A DNA stretch of 64,000 nucleotides. It comes from Streptomyces actuosus. Lineage in GTDB: Bacteria; Actinomycetota; Actinomycetes; Streptomycetales; Streptomycetaceae. Made by a program: the position numbers and the translations under genes. The DNA lies in assembly GCF_016921115.1 (NCBI RefSeq), contig NZ_JAFFZS010000010.1:1-64000 (forward strand), given 5' to 3'. The notes beneath the pieces are model-generated. The model saw only the letters and a list, made by a program, of their open reading frames with translations. It was not told the origin of the DNA and made no database searches. Below, in pieces: positions 50,493 through 59,557 of this stretch; within the stretch, counting starts at the first letter, position 1; every line of letters begins with the position of its first letter.

Positions 50493-53297
50493 ATGACAGA
50501 GGACCTCTCACCGGCCGAGCGGTACGCGGCAGCCCGCAGGCGTGCTGCCGAGCAGGCCACCGCGCTCGCGTCCTTCCGCGAGATGTACGACTTCGGCCTC
50601 GACCCCTTCCAGATCGAGGCCTGCCAGGCACTTGAGGCGGGCAAGGGCGTGCTGGTGGCGGCCCCCACCGGCTCCGGCAAGACGATCGTGGGCGAGTTCG
50701 CCGTCCACCTGGCCCTCCAGCAGGGCAAGAAGTGCTTCTACACGACACCGATCAAGGCGCTGTCGAACCAGAAGTACGCCGACCTGTGCCGCCGCTACGG
50801 CACCGAGAAGGTCGGCCTCCTCACCGGCGACAACAGCGTGAACTCCGGCGCTCCGGTGGTCGTGATGACCACCGAGGTGCTGCGGAACATGCTCTACGCC
50901 GGCTCGCAGACGCTGCTCGGCCTCGGCCACGTGGTCATGGACGAGGTGCACTACCTCTCCGACCGCTTCCGGGGCGCCGTCTGGGAGGAAGTGATCATCC
51001 ACCTCCCCGAGTCCGTCACGCTCGTGTCACTGTCCGCGACCGTCTCCAACGCCGAGGAGTTCGGCGACTGGCTGGACACCGTCCGCGGCGACACCGAGGT
51101 GATCGTCTCCGAGCACCGGCCGGTGCCGCTGTTCCAGCACGTGCTCGCCGGGCGGCGGATGTACGACCTGTTCGAGGAGGGCGAGGGCCACCGCAAGGCC
51201 GTCAACCCCGACCTGACGCGGCTGGCCCGCACGGAGGCGAGCCGCCCCTCCTATCAGGACCGCAGACGGGGCCGGGCCATGCGCGAGGCCGACCGGGAGC
51301 GGGAGCGCCGTCAGCGCTCGCGCATCTGGACGCCGAGCCGCCCCGAGGTCATCGAGCGGCTGGACGCCGAGGGGCTGCTGCCCGCGATCACCTTCATCTT
51401 CAGCCGCGCCGCCTGCCAGGCCGCCGTCGAGCAGTGCCTGTACGCGGGCCTCCGGCTGAACGACGAGGAGGCCCGGGACCGGGTCCGCGCCCTCGTCGAG
51501 GAGCGCACGGCCAGCATCCCCACCGAGGACCTGCACGTCCTCGGCTACTACGAGTGGCTGGAGGGGCTGGAGCGCGGCATCGCCGCCCACCATGCGGGCA
51601 TGCTGCCGACCTTCAAGGAGGTCGTGGAGGAGTTGTTCGTCCGCGGCCTGGTGAAGGCGGTCTTCGCCACCGAGACCCTCGCCCTCGGCATCAACATGCC
51701 CGCCCGCTCGGTGGTGTTGGAGAAGCTCGTCAAGTGGAACGGCGAGCAGCACGCCGACATCACTCCCGGCGAGTACACGCAGCTCACCGGCCGCGCGGGC
51801 CGGCGCGGCATCGACGTCGAGGGCCACGCCGTGGTGCTGTGGCAGCGCGGCATGAGCCCCGAGCACCTCGCGGGCCTCGCCGGCACGCGGACGTATCCGC
51901 TGCGCTCCAGCTTCAAGCCGTCGTACAACATGGCGGTCAACCTGGTCGAGCAGTTCGGCCGGCACCGCTCGCGGGAGCTGCTGGAGACCTCCTTCGCGCA
52001 GTTCCAGGCGGACCGGTCCGTCGTCGGCATCTCCCGGCAGGTGCAGCGCAACGAGGAGGGACTGGCGGGCTACAAGGAGTCCATGACCTGCCACCTGGGC
52101 GACTTCGAGGAGTACGCCCGGCTGCGCCGCGAGCTGAAGGACCGCGAGACGGAGCTGGCCCGGCAGGGTGTGGCCCAGCGGCGCGCCGAGGCGGCCGTGG
52201 CGCTGGAGCGGCTCAAGCCGGGCGACGTCATCCACGTCCCCACCGGCAAGTACGCCGGCCTCGCCCTGGTGCTCGACCCCGGCCTGCCGGCCGGGCGTTC
52301 CAACGGCCACCGCGGCTTCGACCACCACGACGGGCCCCGCCCGCTGGTCCTGACCGCCGAACGCCAGGTCAAGCGGCTCGCCTCGATGGACTTCCCGGTT
52401 CCGGTGGAGCCGCTGGAGCGGATGCGGATCCCCAAGTCGTTCAACCCGCGCTCGCCGCAGTCCCGCCGCGACCTCGCCTCCGCGCTGCGCACCAAGGCCG
52501 GCCACATCGCGCCGGAGCGGCACCGCAAGCGGCGCGCCGAGGCGGCCGACGACCGGGAGATCGCGCGCCTGCGCAAGGCCCTGCGCGCCCACCCGTGCCA
52601 CGGATGCAGCGATCGTGAGGACCACGCCCGCTGGGCCGAGCGCCACCACCGGCTGCTGCGTGACACCGGCCAGCTGGAGCGCCGGATCGAGGGCCGTACG
52701 AACACCATCGCGCGCACCTTCGACCGGATCGTGGCGCTGCTGACCGAGCTCGACTACCTGCGCGGCGACGAGGTCACCGAGCACGGCAAGCGGCTCGCCC
52801 GGCTGTACGGCGAACTCGATCTGCTGGCCAGCGAGTGCCTGCGGGCCGGTGTCTGGGAGGGGCTCGGCCCGGCCGAACTCGCCGCCTGCGTCTCGGCGCT
52901 GGTGTACGAGGCGCGGGTCGCCGACGACGCGATGGCGCCCAAGCTGCCCTCGGGCAAGGCGAAGGCGGCGCTCGGCGAGATGGTGCGGATCTGGGGCCGG
53001 CTCGACGCCCTGGAGGAGGAGTTCCGCATCAACCAGACCGAGGGCGTGGGCCAGCGTGAGCCCGACCTCGGATTCGCGTGGGCCGCGTACATGTGGGCCT
53101 CCGACAAGGGGCTGGACGAGGTACTGCGCGAGGCGGAGATGCCCGCCGGTGACTTCGTGCGCTGGTGCAAGCAGGTCATCGACGTCCTCGGGCAGATCCA
53201 GGCGGCGGCGTCCGAGGGGTCGACCGTGCCGAAGGCCGCGCGCAAGGCGGTCGACGGTCTGCTGCGCGGCGTGGTCGCCTACTCGTCGGTCGGCTGA
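50493..53297 (+). CDS. helY: HelY-like Ski2-family DEAD/DEAH RNA helicase
   Basis: The 934-residue protein is a Ski2/Mtr4-type superfamily 2 helicase: DPFQIEACQALEAG, Walker A APTGSGKT (60-67), DEVH box (150-153), motif III SLSATVSN, ATETLALGINMPAR and QLTGRAGRRGID as motifs V and VI. A Ski2-type C-terminal helical domain follows, with a Cys/His-rich HPCHGCSDREDH. It probably acts in RNA decay or processing. TACGCT (50477-50482) lies ten bases before the start. It is well placed after tatC but separated by 134 bp. Confidence 0.9.
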   Translation: MTEDLSPAERYAAARRRAAEQATALASFREMYDFGLDPFQIEACQALEAGKGVLVAAPTGSGKTIVGEFAVHLALQQGKKCFYTTPIKALSNQKYADLCRRYGTEKVGLLTGDNSVNSGAPVVVMTTEVLRNMLYAGSQTLLGLGHVVMDEVHYLSDRFRGAVWEEVIIHLPESVTLVSLSATVSNAEEFGDWLDTVRGDTEVIVSEHRPVPLFQHVLAGRRMYDLFEEGEGHRKAVNPDLTRLARTEASRPSYQDRRRGRAMREADRERERRQRSRIWTPSRPEVIERLDAEGLLPAITFIFSRAACQAAVEQCLYAGLRLNDEEARDRVRALVEERTASIPTEDLHVLGYYEWLEGLERGIAAHHAGMLPTFKEVVEELFVRGLVKAVFATETLALGINMPARSVVLEKLVKWNGEQHADITPGEYTQLTGRAGRRGIDVEGHAVVLWQRGMSPEHLAGLAGTRTYPLRSSFKPSYNMAVNLVEQFGRHRSRELLETSFAQFQADRSVVGISRQVQRNEEGLAGYKESMTCHLGDFEEYARLRRELKDRETELARQGVAQRRAEAAVALERLKPGDVIHVPTGKYAGLALVLDPGLPAGRSNGHRGFDHHDGPRPLVLTAERQVKRLASMDFPVPVEPLERMRIPKSFNPRSPQSRRDLASALRTKAGHIAPERHRKRRAEAADDREIARLRKALRAHPCHGCSDREDHARWAERHHRLLRDTGQLERRIEGRTNTIARTFDRIVALLTELDYLRGDEVTEHGKRLARLYGELDLLASECLRAGVWEGLGPAELAACVSALVYEARVADDAMAPKLPSGKAKAALGEMVRIWGRLDALEEEFRINQTEGVGQREPDLGFAWAAYMWASDKGLDEVLREAEMPAGDFVRWCKQVIDVLGQIQAAASEGSTVPKAARKAVDGLLRGVVAYSSVG

Positions 53298-53683
53298 CCC
53301 CGCCTCCGGCGGCCGGACGGGTCCGTCACCCGCCACGCCCGGCGCCCGGGGAGGGGGCCTCGCCACCACTCCGGCGTTCGGGCGGGGCCGCACGGCCCGT
53401 CGCCGGCGTGCGAGCGCCGGGTCCCTGCGCTCGTCCCGCGAGGCCGGTCACCCTTTCCGGTGACCGGCCTTTCGTATCTCCGCGATCCGTCACGGAACGT
53501 GTTCACATGGAGCCCCTGCGTGCAAATGGGCACGAGCGTACTCCTGTGGCGCGGGGTATTTCAGGGGGTTCCCGGATGTGACTCGGCGATGATCCGGTCG
53601 GACTAAGCTCGCCCGCAGCGCACCGAGTTGAGGTGTATTCGTGCGCTTGTTCCCAAATCTTCCGAAGACTCCAGAGGGTCCAC
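53298..53683 (+). other. Gene-free stretch between helY and the conservon
   Basis: It holds the helY terminator (53441-53474) and, after it, presumed promoter sequence of the conservon. No ORF is supported. Confidence 0.5.
53441..53474 (+). terminator. Strong terminator after helY
   Basis: AGGCCGGTCACC (53441-53452) pairs perfectly with GGTGACCGGCCT (53459-53470) around CTTTCC, followed by TTCG. Confidence 0.85.
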
Positions 53684-55312
53684 ATGGTGAGAGTCCAATC
53701 CCCTCCTGGTCGCCGCGAGCTCCCCTACGCGCGCGTGCTGTTGCTGCCCGCCATGGCGATGGCCGCGGCGACCGGAGCTGCCGCTGCCCTGGTGGCGCAG
53801 CCGGTCCGGACCACCGTCGGCCTGTGCGGCGGTGTCGCCACGCTGCTGGTCATCGCCACCGCCGCCGAGGCGGTGCGCCGCGGCCGTCGGCTGCGGGCGG
53901 CCGCGGCGGAGCAGGCCCGCCGCACCGCGTACCTGGAGCAGCGCGTGGCCTCGCAGGAGGAGGAGACCGAACGCCTCGCCCTGGAGCACCTGCCCCAGGC
54001 CCTGGACCGGATGCACAAGGGGAATTCGCCCAGGGAGGTGCTGCGCCAACTCTCGCTCGAGGATGCGCACTTCCGCGCCCTCTCGCCGGGGCAGCTCGAA
54101 GTGGTCAAGACGCTGCTGCGCATCGTCGACCACGAGGAGGCCCTGCGTGACTCCTCGCAGCGCTCCTTCGTCAGCGTCGCCCGCCGTGTGCAGGCGATCG
54201 TCCACCAGCAGGCCAAGGAACTCCGGGAGATGGAGGAGGACCACGGCCGCAACCCCGAGGTCTTCGACGACCTGCTGCGCATCGACCACGGCACCGCGAT
54301 GATCGGCCGGCTCGCCGACTCCGTGGCCGTCCTCGGCGGCGGCCGGCCCGGCCGCCAGTGGCCGCTGCCCGTGCCGCTGTACAGCGTGCTGCGCGGCGCG
54401 ATGTCGCGCATCCTGGAGTACCCGCGCATCTCCCTCGACAACATCGCCAAGGTCAACATCCGCGGCATCTCCGTCGAGCCGGTCATCCACGCCTGCGCCG
54501 AACTCCTCGACAACGCCACCCGCTACTCGCCGCCCCACACGAAGGTGCACGTCACCGCCACCGAGGTGCAGACCGGCATCGCCATCGAGATCGAGGACTC
54601 CGGCGTCAGCCTCACCGAGGAGGCCCGGCTGCGTCTGGAGGGCCTGTTGGAGCAGGCCAAGCGCGCCATGGACCTGCAGGCCGTCAGCGAGGCCCCGCGC
54701 CTGGGCCTCGCCGTCGTCGGACGTCTGTGCACCGCGTTCAACATGCAGATCTCGCTGCGTCCCTCCGCCTACGGCGGCACCCGGGCGATCCTCGTCGTCC
54801 CGCGGGAGATGGTCACCTCCGACCCCGCCCCCGGCTACGCCCACGGCATCGGCGCGACCTCCCTGCCCACGGCCGACACCGACGGCGTCGAGGGCCCCGA
54901 GCGCCCGCCCAAGCGGCGCCGCCCCACCAACCCGCGCGTCCCGGCCGACGTGTCCCTGGACGACGACGAGGTGCCGGTGGTCACCGAGTGGACCGAGAAG
55001 GGGCTCCCTCAGCGCCGCAGCAAGGTCAAGACGCCCATCAGCCAGCGCATCAGCGAGCAGTACGCCATCGAGCGCGCCGAGCGCGAGGGCCGGCCGACCA
55101 TCTGGTCCCAGCACCGGCCCGAGGCCGAGCCCGAGCCCAAGAAGGACGACCGCCCGCCCGGCCTGTGGGTCGAGTCGTTCTGGCAGGGGCTGAGGAAGGG
55201 CCTGCCCGAGGGCGCCGACCCCACCGAATTCACGCGTCACCCCGAGAAGTTCACCTACCTGATCAACGACCCGGCCCACCCCGAGGCCGACGACGAGGGG
55301 GATCTCACGTGA
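53684..55312 (+). CDS. rarA: Conservon sensor-kinase-like protein CvnA/RarA
   Basis: The 542-residue protein has two N-terminal hydrophobic segments (VLLLPAMAMAAATGAAAALV; TVGLCGGVATLLVIATAA), a helical region and a histidine-kinase-type ATPase domain (about 265-385) with HACAELLDNATRYSPP (N box), EIEDSGVSL (G1) and LGLAVVGRL (G2). No canonical phospho-acceptor His motif is evident. The Pro/charged tail is about 150 residues. It heads a conservon in which such proteins partner with a Ras-like GTPase at the membrane. Order and neighbours resemble conservon 9 (rarA-E) of Streptomyces. The next gene's GTG overlaps its TGA. Confidence 0.88.
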   Translation: MVRVQSPPGRRELPYARVLLLPAMAMAAATGAAAALVAQPVRTTVGLCGGVATLLVIATAAEAVRRGRRLRAAAAEQARRTAYLEQRVASQEEETERLALEHLPQALDRMHKGNSPREVLRQLSLEDAHFRALSPGQLEVVKTLLRIVDHEEALRDSSQRSFVSVARRVQAIVHQQAKELREMEEDHGRNPEVFDDLLRIDHGTAMIGRLADSVAVLGGGRPGRQWPLPVPLYSVLRGAMSRILEYPRISLDNIAKVNIRGISVEPVIHACAELLDNATRYSPPHTKVHVTATEVQTGIAIEIEDSGVSLTEEARLRLEGLLEQAKRAMDLQAVSEAPRLGLAVVGRLCTAFNMQISLRPSAYGGTRAILVVPREMVTSDPAPGYAHGIGATSLPTADTDGVEGPERPPKRRRPTNPRVPADVSLDDDEVPVVTEWTEKGLPQRRSKVKTPISQRISEQYAIERAEREGRPTIWSQHRPEAEPEPKKDDRPPGLWVESFWQGLRKGLPEGADPTEFTRHPEKFTYLINDPAHPEADDEGDLT

Positions 55313-55716
55313 TCCAGCAGCGACAGAACTTCGACTGGATGCTCAAGGAGCTCTACAACAGCGCTCCCGGCATCGAGATGATCGTGGTGCTGTCCGCCGA
55401 CGGCCTGCGTATCGCCCGCTACGGCGGCGACCCCGACGCCGCCGACCGCGTCGCCGCCGCCTGCGCGGGCCTGCAGAGCCTGGTCAGTGCGGTCGCCGAG
55501 GAGATCCCGGCCACCGACGGTGAGATGAAGCTCGTCCTCGTCGAACTCAACGGCGGCTACTTCTACCTGATGGCCGCCGGCGCCAACGCCTACCTCGCGG
55601 TCCTGTCCGACATGGTGTGCGAGCCCGGTCTGATGAGCCACTACATGCGCGACCTCGTCGTCCGGATCGGCGCCCATCTGACCAGCCCGCCCCGCCGCAA
55701 CGAGCAGAGCGTATGA
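55309..55716 (+). CDS. rarB: Conservon roadblock/LC7 protein CvnB/RarB
   Basis: The 135-residue protein is a roadblock/LC7 fold: NFDWMLKELYNSAPGIEMIV, VLSADGLRIARYGG, VAAACAGLQSLVSAVAEEI and YFYLMAAGANAYLAVL. Proteins of this type act as GTPase-activating or scaffold partners of MglA/Ras-like GTPases. It overlaps rarA (GTGA) and rarC (ATGA), so the three are translationally coupled. Confidence 0.9.
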   Translation: MIQQRQNFDWMLKELYNSAPGIEMIVVLSADGLRIARYGGDPDAADRVAAACAGLQSLVSAVAEEIPATDGEMKLVLVELNGGYFYLMAAGANAYLAVLSDMVCEPGLMSHYMRDLVVRIGAHLTSPPRRNEQSV

Positions 55717-56117
55717 CGCCTCCGCAACGCCAGAGGCGCCGGCGAGAGCCCGAGCCGCCGCCCCGGCCGGCCGGTCACGGGCAGGAGGGCGAGCAGAAGC
55801 AGCCGGAGCGGCTCTACACCATCACCGGCACGGACGGGGACCGCGCCCCGCTGGACCTGGTCACGCTGATCGTGGCGTGCGTCGATCCGCCGTCGTCCGC
55901 GACGCCGGAGCAGACGGCGGTGCTGCGGCTGAGCGCCCACCCGCTGTCCGTCGCCGAGCTGTCGGCCTACCTGCGGCTGCCGTTCAGCGCGATGACCGTG
56001 CTCCTCACCGACATGCTGGCGGCCGAGACCGTGCACGCGCGCGCCCCGATCGTACGCCAGCAGCTCCCGGACCGGTCCCTCCTCGAAGCGGTGATGCATG
56101 GACTCGAACGGCTCTGA
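55713..56117 (+). CDS. rarC: Conservon DUF742 protein CvnC/RarC
   Basis: The 134-residue protein starts with a basic, Pro-rich 35-residue leader and then the DUF742 fold: RLYTITGTDGDRAPLDLVTL in part, LSVAELSAYLRLPFSAMTVLL (a winged-helix-like helix pair) and ARAPIVRQQLPDRSLLEAVM. DUF742 proteins accompany conservon GTPases; the fold suggests DNA or protein binding. ATG at 55713 overlaps the rarB stop. Confidence 0.88.
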   Translation: MTPPQRQRRRREPEPPPRPAGHGQEGEQKQPERLYTITGTDGDRAPLDLVTLIVACVDPPSSATPEQTAVLRLSAHPLSVAELSAYLRLPFSAMTVLLTDMLAAETVHARAPIVRQQLPDRSLLEAVMHGLERL

Positions 56118-56148
56118 CGGCGTGACCGGCGCCGCACGCGAAGCGAAC

Positions 56149-56196
56149 GCACGTGAAGGACACCGCACGTGAAAGGCACCGCACTTGAAAGGCTCT
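56149..56196 (+). repeat. Three 16-bp tandem repeats before the conservon GTPase gene
   Basis: Copies are 56149-56164, 56165-56180 and 56181-56196, with consensus GCACGTGAAAGGCACC; the third has TTG in place of GTG and ends in CT. Each copy has a start-like codon, and the preceding copy supplies an AAGG-type ribosome-binding site eight bases before it. Since 16 is not a multiple of 3, the three starts are in different frames. Only the third opens the GTPase gene. Confidence 0.85.
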
Positions 56197-56799
56197 GACA
56201 CCGTCCCCGGCCCACGGGCCGAGGACCAGCTGCCGCAGACCACCGAGGCCGCCGCGAAGATCGTCGTCGTGGGCGGTTTCGGCGTCGGCAAGACGACCAT
56301 GGTCGGCGCGGTCAGCGAGATCAAACCGCTGACCACCGAGGAGACCATGACGCAGGCCGGCATCGGCGTCGACGACAACTTCGGCTCCGCCTCGAAGACC
56401 GCCACCACCGTGGCGATGGACTTCGGCCGCATCCGCATCTCCGACCAGGTCGTGCTGTACCTCTTCGGCACGCCGGGCCAGGAGCGCTTCTGGTTCCTGT
56501 GGAACGGCCTGTTCGAAGGCGCCCTCGGGGCCGTCGTCCTCGTCGACACCCGCCGCCTGGAGGTCAGCTACGAGGTCATGGGGCGGCTGGAGGAACGCGG
56601 CGTGCCCTTCGTGGTCGCCGTCAACACCTTCCCCGACGGGCCCCGCTACCCCGTCGAGGACCTCCGACAGGCCCTCGACCTCACACCGGAGATCCCGATC
56701 ACCGAGTGCGACGCGCGCCGCCGGGCCTCCAGCCGCGACGTCCTGATGACCCTGATGCGCTTCCTGCACACCATGACGACGAGCGGCAGCCCCGGCTGA
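56185..56799 (+). CDS. rarD: Conservon Ras-like GTPase CvnD/RarD
   Basis: The 204-residue GTP-binding protein has a P-loop VVVGGFGVGKTTMVGAV, the switch II-like LYLFGTPGQERFWFLW and a base-recognition motif VNTFPDG, where NTF replaces the usual NKxD. It is an MglA/Ras-like switch, probably controlled by RarA and RarB. TTG at 56185 is supported by AAAGG eight bases upstream. It overlaps the stop of an 11-codon mini-ORF as TTGA. A 67-bp gap separates it from rarC. Confidence 0.88.
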   Translation: MKGSDTVPGPRAEDQLPQTTEAAAKIVVVGGFGVGKTTMVGAVSEIKPLTTEETMTQAGIGVDDNFGSASKTATTVAMDFGRIRISDQVVLYLFGTPGQERFWFLWNGLFEGALGAVVLVDTRRLEVSYEVMGRLEERGVPFVVAVNTFPDGPRYPVEDLRQALDLTPEIPITECDARRRASSRDVLMTLMRFLHTMTTSGSPG

Positions 56800-56858
56800 A
56801 CCCCCTTTCGCCGCCCCCCGCAACTCCCCGACACCACCACAGTTCCGGAGCGATCCCC

Positions 56859-58442
56859 GTGACGCCTGAACACCACGCCACGACCACGGACGACCCCGCC
56901 CTCCCACCGCCTCCCGGCTGCCCCGCCCACAGCCGCGGCCCCGGCGGGCTGCAGCGCCTCTACGGCCCCGGTGCGGAGAACCTGGGCGAACTGTACGCGC
57001 AACTGCGCGACGAGCACGGCCCCGTGGCGCCCGTCCTCCTCCATGACGACGTGCCGATCTGGATCGTCCTCGGCCACGCCGAGAACCTGCACATGGTGCG
57101 CTCGGCAGCGGAGTTCTGCCGGGACAGCCGCCTGTGGACCCCTCTGCAGGAGGGCATGGTCAAACCAGACCACCCGCTGATGCCGCACATCGCCTGGGAG
57201 CCCATCTGCTCCCATGCCGAGGGGGACGAGCACCAGCGGCTGCGCGGCGCCGTCACCGGTGCCATGGCCACCATCGATCCCCGCAGCCTGCGTCGGTACA
57301 TCAACCGCCACACCCAGCGGCTGGTCAACCGCTTCTGCGGGAAGGGCCGTGCCGAACTGGTCTCGCAGTACGCCGACCACCTCCCGATGGCCGTCATGTG
57401 CGAGATCCTCGGCCTGCCGGAGGAATACAACGACCGCATGGTGCAGGCCGCCCGCGACATGCTCAAGGGCACCGAGACCGCCATCGCCAGCCAGGCCTAC
57501 GTCCTGGCGAAGCTGCAGGAGCTCACCGCCCGCCGACGGCACCAGCCCGACGAGGACTTCGCAGGCCACCTCATCGCCCACCCCGCCGGGCTCACCGACG
57601 ACGAGGTCACCAAGCACCTGTGGCTGGTGCTCATGGCGGCCTACGAGGCCACCGCCAACCTGCTGGCCAACGCACTGCGCATGGTCCTCGTCGACGACCG
57701 CTTCTACGCCCGGCTCAACGGCGGTCAGATGACCGTGATGGAGGCGGTCGAGCAGTCCCTGTGGGACGAGCCGCCGTTCAGCACCGTCTTCGCCTACTAC
57801 GCCAAGCAGGACACCGAACTGGGCGGCCAGCGCATCCGCAAGGGCGACGGGCTGCTCTTCGCCCCGGCTCCCGGCAACGTCGACCCCCGTGTACGGCCCG
57901 ACCTGTCCGCGAACATGAAGGGCAACCGCTCCCACCTCGCCTTCGGTGGCGGCCCGCACGAGTGCCCGGGGCAGGACATCGGCCGCGCCATCGCCGAGGT
58001 CGGGGTCGACGCGCTGCTGATGCGCCTGCCGGATGTCCAACTCGACTGCGACGAGGAGGAACTGCGCTACCGCGAGTCGATCGCCTCCCGTCACCTGGTC
58101 GAACTGCCGGTGCGGTTCGACCCCAAGCCGCAGCAGGACGTGATGGCCGCGCCGAGCCACGGCTCGGTCGCACCGCCTCCGCCGGCCACCGCCTTCGTGC
58201 CGCAGCCGGCGAGCCCCGCACCCCCGCAGCCGGCGAGCCCCGCACCCCCGCGGGCGGCGGCTCCCGCCACGCCCGCGCCGGGGACCGCGTCCGCCGTGCC
58301 CTCGCCCGGGACCGCTCCCGACCGGCCCCCGGCCGAGCCGGAGTCCGGGCCGGCGGCGGACGAGCGACCCGGCGCGGTCACCGAAGCGGAGCGTCCCCGG
58401 GGAGCCTGGCGGCGCTTCCTGCGCTGGTGGCGCGGCTACTGA
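56859..58442 (+). CDS. rarE: Cytochrome P450 (RarE/CYP157-like) with proline-rich tail
   Basis: The 527-residue protein has the heme loop FGGGPHECPGQDIGRA with Cys ligand, an ExxR-like EQSLWDEPPF region in place of ExxR, and an I-helix AYEAT in place of the usual G-x-x-T. About 110 C-terminal residues exceed the normal P450 length: Pro/Ala-rich with a 24-bp direct duplication (58200-58247), ending in the basic aromatic RRFLRWWRGY. It belongs to the conservon; CYP157 members are known for unusual ExxR motifs. The substrate is unknown. It overlaps the convergent pseudouridine synthase gene by 7 bp. Confidence 0.88.
   Translation: MTPEHHATTTDDPALPPPPGCPAHSRGPGGLQRLYGPGAENLGELYAQLRDEHGPVAPVLLHDDVPIWIVLGHAENLHMVRSAAEFCRDSRLWTPLQEGMVKPDHPLMPHIAWEPICSHAEGDEHQRLRGAVTGAMATIDPRSLRRYINRHTQRLVNRFCGKGRAELVSQYADHLPMAVMCEILGLPEEYNDRMVQAARDMLKGTETAIASQAYVLAKLQELTARRRHQPDEDFAGHLIAHPAGLTDDEVTKHLWLVLMAAYEATANLLANALRMVLVDDRFYARLNGGQMTVMEAVEQSLWDEPPFSTVFAYYAKQDTELGGQRIRKGDGLLFAPAPGNVDPRVRPDLSANMKGNRSHLAFGGGPHECPGQDIGRAIAEVGVDALLMRLPDVQLDCDEEELRYRESIASRHLVELPVRFDPKPQQDVMAAPSHGSVAPPPPATAFVPQPASPAPPQPASPAPPRAAAPATPAPGTASAVPSPGTAPDRPPAEPESGPAADERPGAVTEAERPRGAWRRFLRWWRGY
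58200..58247 (+). repeat. 24-bp direct repeat in the P450 tail
   Basis: Two identical copies (58200-58223, 58224-58247) encode a duplicated 8-residue Pro/Ala/Ser unit. This suggests recent slippage expansion of the tail. Confidence 0.9.
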
Positions 58443-59404
58443 GCGTCCGGAGCGCTCCGGACGGCCCAGTCGGCGTACGACGACCAGGCCCCGAGGGTTC
58501 GCGCACTGCGGAACAGGTGCCGCTCACCCGTCACCGGATCGGTGAACTCCAGCTCCCGTGCCAGCAGTTGCAGCGGGCGCCGGAAGTCGCCGGCCGGTGC
58601 GGGGGCGGCCACCGCCGGATACAGCGGGTCGCCGAGCAGGGGGACGCCGAGCGCGTTCATGTGCACCCGCAGCTGATGGGTCTGGCCGGTGGCCGGGCAC
58701 AGCCGGTAGCGGGCCGGGCCGTCGGCGCGGTGCTCGATCAGCTCCACCCCGCTGACCGCGTTCGGCTCGCCCGGCACCTCCCGCGCGGTCAGCTCCCCGC
58801 GCTCCTTCACGATCCGGCTCCGCACGGTCGTCGGCAGCGCGAGCGCGGGGTCGTACGGGGCAACCGCCTCGTACGTCTTGCGCACCCTTCGGTCCCGGAA
58901 CAGCGTCTGGTAGGCGCCGCGCTCCCCGGGCCGCACGGTGAACAGCACCAGCCCGGCGGTGAGCCGGTCGAGTCGGTGCGCGGCGGTCAGCGCGGGCAGC
59001 CCCAGCTCGCTGCGGAGGCGGGCCAGCGCCGTCTGGGCGACATGGCTGCCGCGGGGGGTGGTGGCGAGGAAGTGCGGCTTGTCGGCGACGACGATGTGCT
59101 CGTCCCGGTACACCACCTCGACCTCGAAGGGCACCGGAACCTCGTCGGGCAGCTCCCGGTGGAACCAGACGAACATCCCCGGGACGAACGCCGCGTCCGG
59201 AGCCACCGGCCGCCCGTCCGCGCCGACCACCCGCCCCGCGTCCACCATCTCCTCGACGACCCCGGGACCGGCACCGCTCAGCCGGTCCACCAGGTGCTCG
59301 CGCACGGTCGTCCAGCTGCCCGCCGCGGGCAGCCGCACCCGGACGGCGTCCACGCCGTGGCGCTGGGGCAGGGGGGAGGGCGGGGCGGGGGTACGGCGTC
59401 TCAT
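58436..59404 (-). CDS. RluA-family RNA pseudouridine synthase
   Basis: The 322-residue protein has the catalytic HRLDRLTAGLVLF motif, an N-terminal S4-like region (REHLVDRLSGAGPGVVEEM), VVYRDEHIVVADKPH and CPATGQTHQLRVHMNALG. It isomerises specific uridines in rRNA or tRNA; the site is not predictable. ATG at 59404 is chosen, since upstream codons are not family-like. It converges on rarE with a 7-bp overlap and no terminator. Confidence 0.9.
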   Translation of the reverse strand: MRRRTPAPPSPLPQRHGVDAVRVRLPAAGSWTTVREHLVDRLSGAGPGVVEEMVDAGRVVGADGRPVAPDAAFVPGMFVWFHRELPDEVPVPFEVEVVYRDEHIVVADKPHFLATTPRGSHVAQTALARLRSELGLPALTAAHRLDRLTAGLVLFTVRPGERGAYQTLFRDRRVRKTYEAVAPYDPALALPTTVRSRIVKERGELTAREVPGEPNAVSGVELIEHRADGPARYRLCPATGQTHQLRVHMNALGVPLLGDPLYPAVAAPAPAGDFRRPLQLLARELEFTDPVTGERHLFRSARTLGAWSSYADWAVRSAPDAQ

Positions 59405-59513
59405 CGCGCTCCAGCGTACGAGGGGCCGCGGACCCGGGGGAAACCGCGTGCGCCGCGGCACCGCGCCCGCGTGGAGGAGGCCGCGGCGCGAGCCGGTGAC
59501 ACACCGGACCCAC

Positions 59514-59549
59514 GGGAGGGGGCGGCACCGTCGGGTGCCGCCCCCTCCC
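59514..59549 (-). terminator. Terminator of the siderophore-interacting protein gene
   Basis: A perfect 16-bp stem (59514-59529 with 59534-59549) closes the tetraloop GTCG, directly after the stop at 59558. Confidence 0.85.
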
Positions 59550-59557
59550 GGACGCGG

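Noticed and set aside
51027..53393. 788-codon minus-strand ORF opposite helY
   Set aside because: Shadow of the helicase gene with typical antisense composition.
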